The notes beneath the pieces are model-generated. The model saw only the letters and a program-made list of their open reading frames with translations, did not search any database and had not been told where the DNA came from. Made by a program: the position numbers and the translations under genes. DNA of 34,346 nt. Origin: Bacteroidales bacterium (lineage in GTDB: Bacteria; Bacteroidota; Bacteroidia; Bacteroidales; JAIPAH01). The stretch is from assembly GCA_021738485.1 (NCBI GenBank), contig JAIPBX010000023.1:1-34346 (forward strand), in the 5' to 3' direction. Below are positions 5,941-14,306 of this stretch, piece by piece. Position 1 is the stretch's first letter. Every line of letters begins with the position of its first letter.

Positions 5941-8667
5941 TTATTTAAAATAAAACTCAGGCAAGACACATTTATCACTCCGCTCATCCAAAAGTTTCTG
6001 AAAATCCTCCAGGCTCCTTTGCATCAATTCAGAATCCTGGTTGTGGCACTCAAGGCAGGATCCTACTAATAGAATTCGCTCCTGTTCCTGCTGATTAAAC
6101 GGCCTCATATTTTTCCGGGTAGCCGATTGATCATTCCGGCCCTCCATAAATCCCGTCCAGGCATCTTCCGGTAAACCGTCATACTCATTATCAGAAAATC
6201 GGGGAGTAAACTTCCATTTCCCCCGCGGGCCATCGGTTTCATATTTCAGCTCTCCCCTTCCGTAGCCAAGCGCCAGCGAGCTGTTGTGGCAGGACTTACA
6301 ATCCCGTCCTTTTGTTGAAATAGTATGGGGTGAAGACGGGGCAAACAACCTGTGATGAATCATTTTCTTGTCTTCATCTTCAGTCCAGGTCGATTTATCG
6401 ATTGAAAGCACCATGCCAGGAGCAAAGCTGGTAACAGTCCTTCCTGTATCGTGCTCATCGATCCCCAGAGTAGGAGGATCGGCTAAAAAGCGGCCGATAT
6501 ACTCCACCCATGAACCTTTTGTTTCTTTGTATTCCAGTAAGTCAAATCCGTTTTCTACATCTTCATCAAATTCATTGTGGCATCCTATGCATTGCGGCGC
6601 CCACGAGGTATGACATGCCGAACAAGTGATATCCGAATGGGCATCACCCCGGGTGCAAATTTCTGCAGGTGAACTTAAAGTGAAGGATTTTTTTGTGTTT
6701 TTACCCACCATGTGAGCGCTATCTCCATCATACCAGGTGTTGGTCAGTGCCTGCCCAGCTTCATTTGAAACCAGGTATTTTTTATCCTTTGAGAGATGAG
6801 CGCGCAGGTTAATAATTTTTTGTTCTTCGGCGGTGAGCTCTTCATAGCTTTTTGTTTTGGGCTGCCCTTCAAAATGGCAATCCTTGCAACTCACTTTTTG
6901 CTGTTGCTCCTTGTGGGCATATAAATTCCCGTCACCCATAAGTTCATACGAAGTGTGGCAATCGACGCATTCCATTCCGAGCTGATGATGCACATCGGCT
7001 TCCACATACTTAAAAACGCGATCATCCTGCAAAATGCGGTATTTATTGGTATCCGACTCTTCCACTTCTTCTTTCTCTAGCTGAGTTTCATTCCACCCTT
7101 CATAATTGGTTGAAATCCTGCCGGAGCGGCTATGGCAGCCAAAACAGTGTTTATCGGAAACATTAAGCGATACTTCAGGATGAAAATGCGTCAACATCGT
7201 ATCGGTATCTTGCTGTAAATACTTTTGCAACCCCTGTTCGGCTTTCTTGTCATAATTCAGATGACAAGCATTACACCCCCCACCGCGGGTCATCTGATCT
7301 ATCACTCCAAATTCTCTTTTTTCATTCCCCAGGTGGCAATTGGCGCAAAGATTCCTGAAGTGCTGGTCAGCCGCGCTATGCGTAAGATTTTGTATATGAG
7401 CCAGCGCCGACAAGTCTTTCTCTTCATTAAAGACAAACCGATCCACGGTAATCATCCCGCTGTTGGTGGTCATGATATTCTTATCCATCCGGTCAGTAAT
7501 ATCCGGATGACATTCAGCGGTGCCGCAGGTTTTATCAGCAACGCTGAGATTTCCGGGAATAGTAACCATTTTCTCATGCGCCTCATTCTTATCCAGGGTA
7601 AAGGGATTGCCCAGATGACAGGAAGCACATCCGATACCCTGCGGGTTGTGAGAATCAGTAAGCCCGCTCATATCCTCATGACATACCATGCAAGCCTCCG
7701 CCCTGCCCCTAACCTTGGGGATCTCGCTGCCATGGTATTCCGACAATGTCAGAGGAATACGCTGGACTTCAAAGGGGTTATAAGCTTCTGTTGCGTATTC
7801 CGGCTCCCATTGCCAGTTCTCTCCTCTGAAAAAATAGCCTGTCACCGTCAAAGCACTGTATATCACTAAAGCTATCAATAAAAACCGCTTTAGAAGAGCA
7901 GCAGTTTGAAGATTAACTTTTGGAATAAAGTAAATGACAACCAGTAATGCGACAACAATCAATAAAGCCCATCCGGCCTGGCTCATCCAATGAAGGATTT
8001 CCTGCAGACCTACAAAATACCAGGGGCCTTTCACCACGGTATCGATGTTGTCATGAAGCGGTGCCTGAAAGAAGACACTCAAAACAGCAATTATAAGCGT
8101 AGTAATAACCGTAGTATGAGCTTTTGTCCAAATGTAGCGGGCGTGCTCATAAACTACTATAAATATAAATACCGTTGCAGTTGCCACATGATGCACATAA
8201 AGCAACTGAAAACTTTCCTTACTTCCCAAAAGAATATAAGATAAAAAATCTCCTATTAATGGTATATCCCTGATAAGTGCATCCAGAATCCGTCGTGCCT
8301 GAAGACTATCAGCATCACCCTTTAAAATAAAGCCTGAGAGCATCACAAAAAATACGGCAATCAATGACAGGGTTAATCTTAACCATGCTTTAGGTTTAAC
8401 GCGGGATTCAGTATTTCGATACAAATGATCAATAATATGAATAATGGTAAATACCAGGAAAAACTGACCCGACCAATAATGAAAATTTCTGAAAAATGCA
8501 GCGGTAGGATTGTTGATAATAAACCGGCTGATTGATTCATAAGGACTGGCTACATCATAAGGGATGGCAAGAGCGATACCGGAAAGAGTACAAATTAATA
8601 AACTGGCTGTGGCTATGGCACCAAAAGTGTCATACAAAAACCCTTTGAATATAGACTTCCATTTCAT
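5941..8667 (-). CDS. Cytochrome b fused to a dodecahaem cytochrome c domain (Rieske/cytb-type quinol oxidoreductase)
   Basis: 908 residues from the ATG (a GTG at 8670 would add one). Residues 20-282 hold about seven membrane helices of a cytochrome b: H64 and H78 in helix 2 and H160/H161 and H176 in helix 4 are positioned to bind two b haems. GPWYFVGLQE (215-224) looks like the quinol-site PEWY-type loop of cytochrome bc/b6f. From about 325 the chain is periplasmic and carries 12 haem-c motifs: 11 CxxCH (first cysteines 327, 348, 442, 466, 509, 568, 595, 683, 694, 791, 872) and one CxxxxCH (C382-H388). The upstream gene is a Rieske protein, nearly overlapping. Probable role: menaquinol oxidation coupled to a multihaem electron sink. 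Partner or substrate is unknown; some homologous haem domains reduce sulfur or nitrogen compounds, others only conduct electrons. Confidence 0.9.
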   Translation of the reverse strand: MKWKSIFKGFLYDTFGAIATASLLICTLSGIALAIPYDVASPYESISRFIINNPTAAFFRNFHYWSGQFFLVFTIIHIIDHLYRNTESRVKPKAWLRLTLSLIAVFFVMLSGFILKGDADSLQARRILDALIRDIPLIGDFLSYILLGSKESFQLLYVHHVATATVFIFIVVYEHARYIWTKAHTTVITTLIIAVLSVFFQAPLHDNIDTVVKGPWYFVGLQEILHWMSQAGWALLIVVALLVVIYFIPKVNLQTAALLKRFLLIALVIYSALTVTGYFFRGENWQWEPEYATEAYNPFEVQRIPLTLSEYHGSEIPKVRGRAEACMVCHEDMSGLTDSHNPQGIGCASCHLGNPFTLDKNEAHEKMVTIPGNLSVADKTCGTAECHPDITDRMDKNIMTTNSGMITVDRFVFNEEKDLSALAHIQNLTHSAADQHFRNLCANCHLGNEKREFGVIDQMTRGGGCNACHLNYDKKAEQGLQKYLQQDTDTMLTHFHPEVSLNVSDKHCFGCHSRSGRISTNYEGWNETQLEKEEVEESDTNKYRILQDDRVFKYVEADVHHQLGMECVDCHTSYELMGDGNLYAHKEQQQKVSCKDCHFEGQPKTKSYEELTAEEQKIINLRAHLSKDKKYLVSNEAGQALTNTWYDGDSAHMVGKNTKKSFTLSSPAEICTRGDAHSDITCSACHTSWAPQCIGCHNEFDEDVENGFDLLEYKETKGSWVEYIGRFLADPPTLGIDEHDTGRTVTSFAPGMVLSIDKSTWTEDEDKKMIHHRLFAPSSPHTISTKGRDCKSCHNSSLALGYGRGELKYETDGPRGKWKFTPRFSDNEYDGLPEDAWTGFMEGRNDQSATRKNMRPFNQQEQERILLVGSCLECHNQDSELMQRSLEDFQKLLDERSDKCVLPEFYFK

Positions 8668-8669
8668 CA

Positions 8670-9062
8670 CTACGCAAACCTAATAATAATTTTACCTCCT
8701 TCTATCCGGTAATCGAGATTTTTAAGCGGTCGCGGAGCAGGACCGGATATGGGTTCACCACTCTGGTTATACCTTGAACCATGACACGGACACACTAAAT
8801 GGCTACCTTCGGCTTTTGCTATTCGACAGCCAAGATGAGTACATTTTGATGAGAAAACTTTAATCTTATTCGAATCATTGACAATAATGCAATCTTCAAA
8901 GAAATTATATCCATTATTTAAACTATTCTTATCAACTTCTACAACTTTTTGCTGAGACAGGTCCTGATGCCTTCCTGTCAGTTTTACCAGGAAATACAAG
9001 AAAATGAGAAGTAATAAATTTCCGGCTTGCTTAAAAAACTGTTTTCTACTGATACCCTTCAA
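8670..9062 (-). CDS. Membrane-anchored Rieske [2Fe-2S] protein
   Basis: 130 residues. Residues 15-29 are a hydrophobic anchor, preceded by SRKQFFK, which resembles a Tat signal with one Arg replaced by Lys, as seen in other Rieske proteins. Cluster ligands are visible: CTHLGC (C74, H76, C79) and CPCHGS (C91, C93, H94), with C79 and C93 as the likely structural disulfide of true bc-type Rieske proteins. GPAPRPL follows, the usual Pro loop. Its stop codon touches the start of the cytochrome b fusion gene, so the two form one transcript and most likely one complex: the Rieske head would take the first electron from quinol and pass it to the multihaem domain instead of a cytochrome c1 or f. Confidence 0.93.
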   Translation of the reverse strand: MKGISRKQFFKQAGNLLLLIFLYFLVKLTGRHQDLSQQKVVEVDKNSLNNGYNFFEDCIIVNDSNKIKVFSSKCTHLGCRIAKAEGSHLVCPCHGSRYNQSGEPISGPAPRPLKNLDYRIEGGKIIIRFA

Positions 9063-9139
9063 TATCCCCGATTTTTACAATTTTTTTTATTAAAAACTAT
9101 TCCGCCTAGTATGACCTTTTCTTCAATCTTACTGAAATG

Positions 9140-9147
9140 CAAATTTA
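9140..9147 (-). promoter_or_regulatory. -7 promoter element of the Rieske/cytochrome b operon
   Basis: On the minus strand this reads TAAATTTG, matching TAnnTTTG, 78 nt before the Rieske start. No clear -33 TTTG is seen upstream of it, which would be compatible with activator dependence. Confidence 0.4.
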
Positions 9148-9259
9148 TATGCAATCTAAATAAATTCTTACATTTTTGTTAGTCAACCACATAGCCCTGT
9201 TTTAATATCTCAACATCCTTATTGTTTGCTATATATAATACTCAATATCAAGTACTTAT

Positions 9260-9277
9260 TTTATATCCAGATATAAA
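9260..9277. promoter_or_regulatory. 18-bp perfect palindrome, candidate operator
   Basis: TTTATATC-CA-GATATAAA: two 8-bp half-sites in perfect inverted repeat around CA. Its centre is about 33 nt before the start of the -7 element at 9310-9317, a typical distance for an activator site. The AT-rich background makes some palindromes expected by chance, but 8 of 8 matching pairs including the central C/G is notable. The binding protein is unknown. Confidence 0.45.
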
Positions 9278-9309
9278 TATACCTATTTCTGTATTTAATC
9301 ACAACTCTG

Positions 9310-9317
9310 TATTTTTG
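9310..9317 (+). promoter_or_regulatory. -7 promoter element of the Mo-oxidoreductase/rhodanese operon
   Basis: TATTTTTG matches TAnnTTTG, 75 nt before the ATG at 9393. The -33 region lacks TTTG, as expected for a promoter needing an activator. Confidence 0.45.
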
Positions 9318-9392
9318 TGAATTGTAAGACATAGATAGTATTTAAATACATCTGTACAAATATAGTTAACAATTTATATAAGCTATAATAAA

Positions 9393-11642
9393 ATGAAAAC
9401 GAGAAGGGATTTCATAAAAATATCAGCACTTGGGGCCGGGGGACTTGCTGCGGCTGGAGGGGCTTATAAATGGGCTAAAGGCTCGGAGATTATGGATAAG
9501 CTTTCAGGAGAAGCGGCTGATAAAAACCTGAAACTTAACAGGTACCCCACCTATTGCGAAGTGTGCTTTTGGAAGTGTGCAGGATGGACTCATACTGATG
9601 ACTCAGGAAACATCATCAAAATTATCGGAAATGATGATGACCCGCACAGCAACGGAAGAATGTGCCCGCGTGGAACCGGTGGTATAGGAATGTATTATGA
9701 CGAGGATCGTCTGAAGACACCTCTGATACGCACCACAAAAAATGGGAAGCAGACCTTCCGAAAGGCCTCCTGGGATGAAGCTCTGGAAGTCGTAGCTAAA
9801 AACTTTAATAAAATCAAACAAAAATACGGTCCCGAGGCTGTGGCCGGATTTTTCCACGGATCACCGGGTTCTCATCTGGGACATACCCTGCATGCTTTTG
9901 GCTCACACACCGAAGCTCATCCATCCTATGCCCAATGTCGCGGACCGCGTGAAGTGGGCTTTGCCGCCACTTTCGGCAGCGGTGTGGGATCGCCTGAACC
10001 CACAGATATCAGAGATACCAAATGCATGGTTCTGATAGGTTCGCATATCGGCGAAAACATGCACAATGGACAAGTCCAGGAAATGGCTGATGCAATAGAT
10101 AAAGGAGCTTCGATTATCACGGTGGATCCACGGTTCTCGACAGCTGCCAGTAAATCAAAATTCTGGTTACCCATCAAACCATCCACGGATATCGCTCTTC
10201 TGATGGCCTGGATTCATGTGATCATCAACGATGAGCTATATGATAAAAAATACGTTGAACAGTATGCCTATGGCTTTAAAGAGCTGAAAGAACACGTAAA
10301 AAAAATGACACCGGAATGGGCTTACGGTATTACAACCATTGAACCCTCATTAATCCGGAAGACCGCTTATGAAATGGCCGCAGCATCGCCGGCAGCCATT
10401 ATTCACCCAGGGCGGCATGCTACATGGTATGGCGATGACACCCAGCGCGAACGAGCTATTGCAATTCTCAATGCATTGCTGGGAACATGGGGAAGACGTG
10501 GCGGATTCTATTTTAAGGAAGCAATGAGCTTACCTAAATATCCCACACCTGAGCCGCCGAAACCAAAATGGGACTGGAAAGATATTCACGGCGATAAATA
10601 TCCTCTGGCAGCACTGCCCGTATCCAATGCCCTGGTGGAGGCTACCATTGCTGAAAATAAACCAAAGCATCAAATCAGAAGCTGGTTAGTAGCAGGGACA
10701 AATCTGCCATTAACCTTGCCAAATAAGGAGCAAACATTAAAAGCTATACAGGAGCTGGAATTCATGGTGGTGGTAGATACCATGCCTATGGAGGTGACAG
10801 GATATGCTGATGTGGTGCTTCCCGAATGTACTTACCTTGAACGCTATGATTACATTCGAACCTCGCCCCATCGCGAACCCAACATAGCCTTGAGGATGCC
10901 GGCAACAAATCCTAAATACGAGAGCAAACCGGCCTGGTGGATTGCTAAAAAACTGGGTGAAAAATTAGGACTGGAAAAATATTTCCCCTGGAAAGATATC
11001 GAGGAAGTATTGGACTGGCAATTGTATCAGGTAGGTTCTTCACTGGAAGAAATGCAAAAAGTAGGGGTGAAAAAGTTTGAACGGGCTTACGGAGCGCCCT
11101 ACCTCAAGCAAGGAGAAGATTATGAATTCTATACGAACTCGGGTAAAATCGAGTTGTATTCTACTGAAATGGAGAATGCCGGTTTCGACCCGATGCCCTC
11201 TTTCACCCAGCATGAGGAACCACCCAAGGATTTTTACCGGTTGATATACGGTCGTACACCCGCGCATACTTTTAGCCGCACGGCCAACAATCCCAATCTG
11301 GTTGATTTGAAAGCCGAACCATTACTGTGGATTAATCCCAAGGTAGCTAGCATTTGGGGAATTAAAAACGAACAATATATCTGGTTGAAAAACCAGGATG
11401 ATAAAATTACTCAGTTCCCGGTGAAGGTGAGAGTCACCGAACGAATTCGCTGGGATTCAGTTTTTATGCCTCATGGATTCGGGCATAGCAATAAGCGTCT
11501 GAGCCGGGCCTACGGTAAAGGCGCAAGTGATGCAGAGTTGATAACAAATGTAAACGTAGACCCGGTAATGGGGGGAACAGGCATGCGTGCCAATTTTGTG
11601 ACCTTCCTGACCGAAGAACCAAAAACGGAGACTAGATCATGA
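9393..11642 (+). CDS. Tat-exported molybdopterin oxidoreductase, polysulfide/thiosulfate reductase-like catalytic subunit (PsrA/PhsA family)
   Basis: 749 residues, normal for the family. Residues 1-30 are a Tat signal (TRRDFIK, then a hydrophobic Ala/Gly stretch), placing it in the periplasm. A [4Fe-4S] site is formed by C55, C58, C62 and C91 (CEVCFWKC ... MCPRG). The likely Mo ligand is C182 in SYAQCRGPRE, cysteine being typical of the Psr/Phs/Nap group rather than serine. The C-terminal part holds the MGD-binding fold (RLIYGRTPAHTFSRTANNP; HGFGHSNKRLS). It heads an operon with FeS and NrfD subunits, so it forms a membrane-bound complex linked to menaquinone. Neighbouring YeeE and rhodanese genes favour a sulfur substrate (polysulfide, thiosulfate or tetrathionate). 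Direction of catalysis is not decidable from sequence, and arsenate or selenate reductases are more distant alternatives. Confidence 0.9.
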   Translation: MKTRRDFIKISALGAGGLAAAGGAYKWAKGSEIMDKLSGEAADKNLKLNRYPTYCEVCFWKCAGWTHTDDSGNIIKIIGNDDDPHSNGRMCPRGTGGIGMYYDEDRLKTPLIRTTKNGKQTFRKASWDEALEVVAKNFNKIKQKYGPEAVAGFFHGSPGSHLGHTLHAFGSHTEAHPSYAQCRGPREVGFAATFGSGVGSPEPTDIRDTKCMVLIGSHIGENMHNGQVQEMADAIDKGASIITVDPRFSTAASKSKFWLPIKPSTDIALLMAWIHVIINDELYDKKYVEQYAYGFKELKEHVKKMTPEWAYGITTIEPSLIRKTAYEMAAASPAAIIHPGRHATWYGDDTQRERAIAILNALLGTWGRRGGFYFKEAMSLPKYPTPEPPKPKWDWKDIHGDKYPLAALPVSNALVEATIAENKPKHQIRSWLVAGTNLPLTLPNKEQTLKAIQELEFMVVVDTMPMEVTGYADVVLPECTYLERYDYIRTSPHREPNIALRMPATNPKYESKPAWWIAKKLGEKLGLEKYFPWKDIEEVLDWQLYQVGSSLEEMQKVGVKKFERAYGAPYLKQGEDYEFYTNSGKIELYSTEMENAGFDPMPSFTQHEEPPKDFYRLIYGRTPAHTFSRTANNPNLVDLKAEPLLWINPKVASIWGIKNEQYIWLKNQDDKITQFPVKVRVTERIRWDSVFMPHGFGHSNKRLSRAYGKGASDAELITNVNVDPVMGGTGMRANFVTFLTEEPKTETRS

Positions 11643-12172
11643 GATATGCAATGGCTATAGACACCAATAAATGTGTCGGATGTGCAGACTGCGTAGTTGC
11701 CTGTCAGACGGAAAATAATGTACCTGTAGGATATGCCCGCGATTGGATTGCGGAAATCGTAGCTGGTACCTATCCGAATGTAGAATTGGAAATTCGTTCG
11801 GAACGATGTAATCACTGTGATAACCCCCCATGCGTGAGGGCTTGCCCAACGGGAGCGAGCCATGTGGTGGAAGGAGGCATTGTCAAGGTGACTCCCGAAG
11901 AATGTATTGGTTGCGGCGCCTGTATTCAATCCTGCCCTTACGATGCTCGCTTTTCACATCCCGACGGATATGTCGATAAATGTACTTTCTGCGATCATCG
12001 CGTCAAAAAAGGTCAGGACCCTGCCTGCGTAGCAGTTTGCCCGACGAAATGCATGTACTTTGGAGACCTGGACGATCCCAGCAGTGATGTATCAGAGGCT
12101 ATGAAAAACAGGAAATATAAAGCCCTTGCTCCAGAGGCAGGTACCGATCCTCATATTTTTTATTTAATGTAA
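11639..12172 (+). CDS. Four-cluster [4Fe-4S] ferredoxin subunit (PsrB/PhsB/DmsB-like)
   Basis: 177 residues without a signal peptide; such subunits are usually carried out with the Tat-exported partner. Sixteen cysteines form four sets: CVGCADCVVAC, CNHCDNPPCVRAC, CIGCGACIQSC and CTFCDHRVKKGQDPACVAVC, the standard arrangement for four [4Fe-4S] clusters relaying electrons between the Mo site and the membrane quinone site. Its ATG overlaps the stop of the catalytic subunit (ATGA), and the membrane subunit follows 19 nt later. Confidence 0.95.
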   Translation: MRYAMAIDTNKCVGCADCVVACQTENNVPVGYARDWIAEIVAGTYPNVELEIRSERCNHCDNPPCVRACPTGASHVVEGGIVKVTPEECIGCGACIQSCPYDARFSHPDGYVDKCTFCDHRVKKGQDPACVAVCPTKCMYFGDLDDPSSDVSEAMKNRKYKALAPEAGTDPHIFYLM

Positions 12173-12191
12173 TCAAAAATTTGAAATAACC

Positions 12192-13133
12192 ATGACAGAA
12201 GAACTTTTGACAAGCGGCAGGATGAATCCCAACATCGATCCGTATCTGAATATTTGGCACTGGCATATTCCGGTTTATCTTTTCCTGGGAGGATTGGCCG
12301 CCGGAATTCTTTTCTTTGCCGCTTATTACACCATCACCGGTAAAGAGAAGCAAATGCCGACCACTGTTAAATGGGCTACTTTTATTGTACCGGCAGCGTT
12401 AATAATCGGTCTGATAGCTCTATTTCTGGATTTAAAACACCAGATGTATTTCTGGCGGCTGTACACTACAGTCAGGCTGGAATCTCCGATGTCCTGGGGC
12501 GCCTGGACCCTGATGCTTATCACACCGCTTAGTATCATCTGGGTGGCTACTTATATGAAAGAAGTAGTCCCTGGTTGGCAATGGAAATGGAAGTTTCTGG
12601 ACACCGCGGAGACCTGGATCATTAAAAATAAAAAAGGGCTGGCATGGGCGCTGATTGTGCTGGCTGTTATTCTGGGTATCTATACGGGTATCCTCCTTTC
12701 GGCCTTTAATGCCCGACCGCTATGGAACGTATCCATTCTTGGACCACTATTTTTGGTATCCGGATTATCGACCGGTGCAGCAGTCATTATCTGGATGACC
12801 AAAAACCATCATGAACGCAAAATCATGAGCCGCATCGACATCCTTTTGATAATCATTGAGCTCTTCCTGGTGACGCATATGATTATGGGATTCCTCGCCG
12901 GCTCGGAAGTTAAAATAGCCACGGCTCAGCTTTTCCTTGGCGGGCAATTTACCGTTTCATTCTGGGTATTCTTCGTAATACTTGGATTGGTCTTCCCCTT
13001 GGTTTTGGAAACATTAGAGCTCAGAGGTTTTAAAATTCCAGTGGCAGTTCCGGCTATACTGATACTTTTCGGCGGATTGGTATTCCGTTTCATTATAGTA
13101 GAAGCAGGGCAGTTTACAAGATATTTGTATTAA
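12192..13133 (+). CDS. NrfD/PsrC-family quinone-binding membrane subunit
   Basis: 313 residues with eight hydrophobic segments (about 25-46, 58-78, 96-115, 150-170, 178-200, 213-233, 250-270, 280-302), the usual NrfD/PsrC fold without haem. The start NIWHWHIPVYLFLGGLAAGILF is typical of the family. It anchors the Mo and FeS subunits and exchanges electrons with menaquinol. No haem-binding histidine pairs like those of FdnI or NarI are visible, which fits NrfD rather than a cytochrome b subunit. Confidence 0.93.
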   Translation: MTEELLTSGRMNPNIDPYLNIWHWHIPVYLFLGGLAAGILFFAAYYTITGKEKQMPTTVKWATFIVPAALIIGLIALFLDLKHQMYFWRLYTTVRLESPMSWGAWTLMLITPLSIIWVATYMKEVVPGWQWKWKFLDTAETWIIKNKKGLAWALIVLAVILGIYTGILLSAFNARPLWNVSILGPLFLVSGLSTGAAVIIWMTKNHHERKIMSRIDILLIIIELFLVTHMIMGFLAGSEVKIATAQLFLGGQFTVSFWVFFVILGLVFPLVLETLELRGFKIPVAVPAILILFGGLVFRFIIVEAGQFTRYLY

Positions 13134-13151
13134 TCAAAAAGAACTTAACTT

Positions 13152-13670
13152 ATGAACGACAAAAGCAATAAATACATCAGTCCGTACCTGGGAGGCTTTT
13201 TATTGGGCCTTCTATTGCTGGTTACCTTTTTCATTACTGGACGAGGACTAGGAGCCAGTGGTGCAACAAAATCAACAGTAGTTACAGTAGTGGATGCGGT
13301 ATCGCACTCCCACGCCACTGAATCAGCATACTACAGCAAATTCATCAGTGACGATAAGCATCCTATGAATACATGGCTCACATTTGAAGTCTTGGGCATC
13401 CTGGCCGGCGCCTTTTTATCAGGGGCTTTAGCCGGAAGGGTGCGTTTCAAAACCGAACACTCCCCCAAAATAACAAGCAAAACCCGGTTGCTGGCGGCAG
13501 CTGGAGGAGGTATTCTCTTCGGGTTTGGCTCTCAGTTGGGCCGGGGGTGCACAAGCGGCGCAGCTTTAAGTGGGATGGCCACGCTTTCAACAGCCGGTTT
13601 TGTGACCATGCTGGCCATTTTCGGGACCGGCTTTATTGTTGCCTATTTCTTCCGAAAACTATGGATATAA
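13152..13670 (+). CDS. YeeE/YedE-family half-transporter, first subunit (sulfur-compound transport)
   Basis: 172 residues with membrane segments near 12-30, 75-96, 113-128 and 146-167. The signature SQLGRGCTSGAALSG carries C133, equivalent to a cysteine in the thiosulfate-conducting path of full-length TsuA/YeeE. Full-length YeeE proteins have about 350 residues and internal two-fold symmetry. This gene encodes one half and the next gene the other, with a 29-nt gap, as in PmpAB-like pairs. The hydrophilic loop at 35-70 holds two histidines (SHSH). Probable role: passage of thiosulfate or a related sulfur species across the inner membrane. Its position right after psrABC-like genes supports this. 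Confidence 0.85.
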   Translation: MNDKSNKYISPYLGGFLLGLLLLVTFFITGRGLGASGATKSTVVTVVDAVSHSHATESAYYSKFISDDKHPMNTWLTFEVLGILAGAFLSGALAGRVRFKTEHSPKITSKTRLLAAAGGGILFGFGSQLGRGCTSGAALSGMATLSTAGFVTMLAIFGTGFIVAYFFRKLWI

Positions 13671-13699
13671 TTATTGTGAATGACTAAAAAAATTTAATA

Positions 13700-14296
13700 A
13701 TGGGACCACTCATACCACAAGAAATAATTGACCCGCAATGGAACAGTGTCATTGCTTTGCTTATAGGGATGGCTTTTGGGTTCATCCTGGAATCATCCGG
13801 GTTCTCATCTTCAAGAAAATTAGCCGGCGTGTTTTATGGTTATGATTTCGTCGTTTTAAAGGTTTTCTTTACGGCAGCCATAACCGCAGCACTGGGATTG
13901 TATTACTTCGATTATGCCGGCTGGATCGACGGGGATTTACTCTACATTAATCCTACGTATCTTACGGGAGCTATAGCCGGAGGAGTAGTCATGGGAATAG
14001 GTTTCGTACTCGGCGGCTTTTGTCCCGGAACCAGTACCTGTGCTGCCGCAATAGGAAAAATTGACGGTTGGGTATTTTGGGGAGGAATGCTTGTCGGCGT
14101 GTTCATTTTCTCCGAATTCTTCCCATTGCTCCAGGAAGCATATACCAGTAATGCTTTGGGACCAATCAGGGTATATGAGTCGCTAGGCCTTAACGCTTCA
14201 ACTTTCATCATGATATTAATTGTCGTTGCCCTGGCGGCCTTTTATGTAGCTTCAATGATTCAGAAAAAAATCAGACCTAAAAGAGTAGAATTTTAA
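13700..14296 (+). CDS. YeeE/YedE-family half-transporter, second subunit
   Basis: 198 residues, with membrane segments near 16-34, 52-70, 87-107, 123-143 and 167-187. The signature GGFCPGTSTCAAA (C108, C113) corresponds to the second conserved cysteine block of YeeE/TsuA, so this and the preceding protein together supply both halves of the path. MAFGFILESSGFSSSRKLAG at 24-43 is also typical of the family. It lies 10 nt before the first GGC-tailed rhodanese, which suggests a direct hand-over of sulfur between them (inference). Confidence 0.87.
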   Translation: MGPLIPQEIIDPQWNSVIALLIGMAFGFILESSGFSSSRKLAGVFYGYDFVVLKVFFTAAITAALGLYYFDYAGWIDGDLLYINPTYLTGAIAGGVVMGIGFVLGGFCPGTSTCAAAIGKIDGWVFWGGMLVGVFIFSEFFPLLQEAYTSNALGPIRVYESLGLNASTFIMILIVVALAAFYVASMIQKKIRPKRVEF

Positions 14297-14306
14297 AAAT
14301 ATTATT

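Larger units (their letters stand above)
9063..9392. promoter_or_regulatory. Divergent AT-rich control region between cytochrome and Mo-oxidoreductase operons
   Basis: 330 bp with no convincing coding frame, strongly A+T rich. It holds -7 elements for both directions (9140-9147 minus, 9310-9317 plus) and an 18-bp palindrome at 9260-9277. An 8-bp palindrome AAGTACTT lies at 9250-9257. Divergent arrangement of two respiratory operons around a shared region suggests joint regulation (inference). I see no FNR-type TTGAT-N4-ATCAA site. Confidence 0.65.

Noticed and set aside
7225-7869. A 214-residue plus-strand frame inside the cytochrome gene
   Set aside because: Antisense shadow of the haem domain, which has 12 haem motifs and is clearly the real frame.
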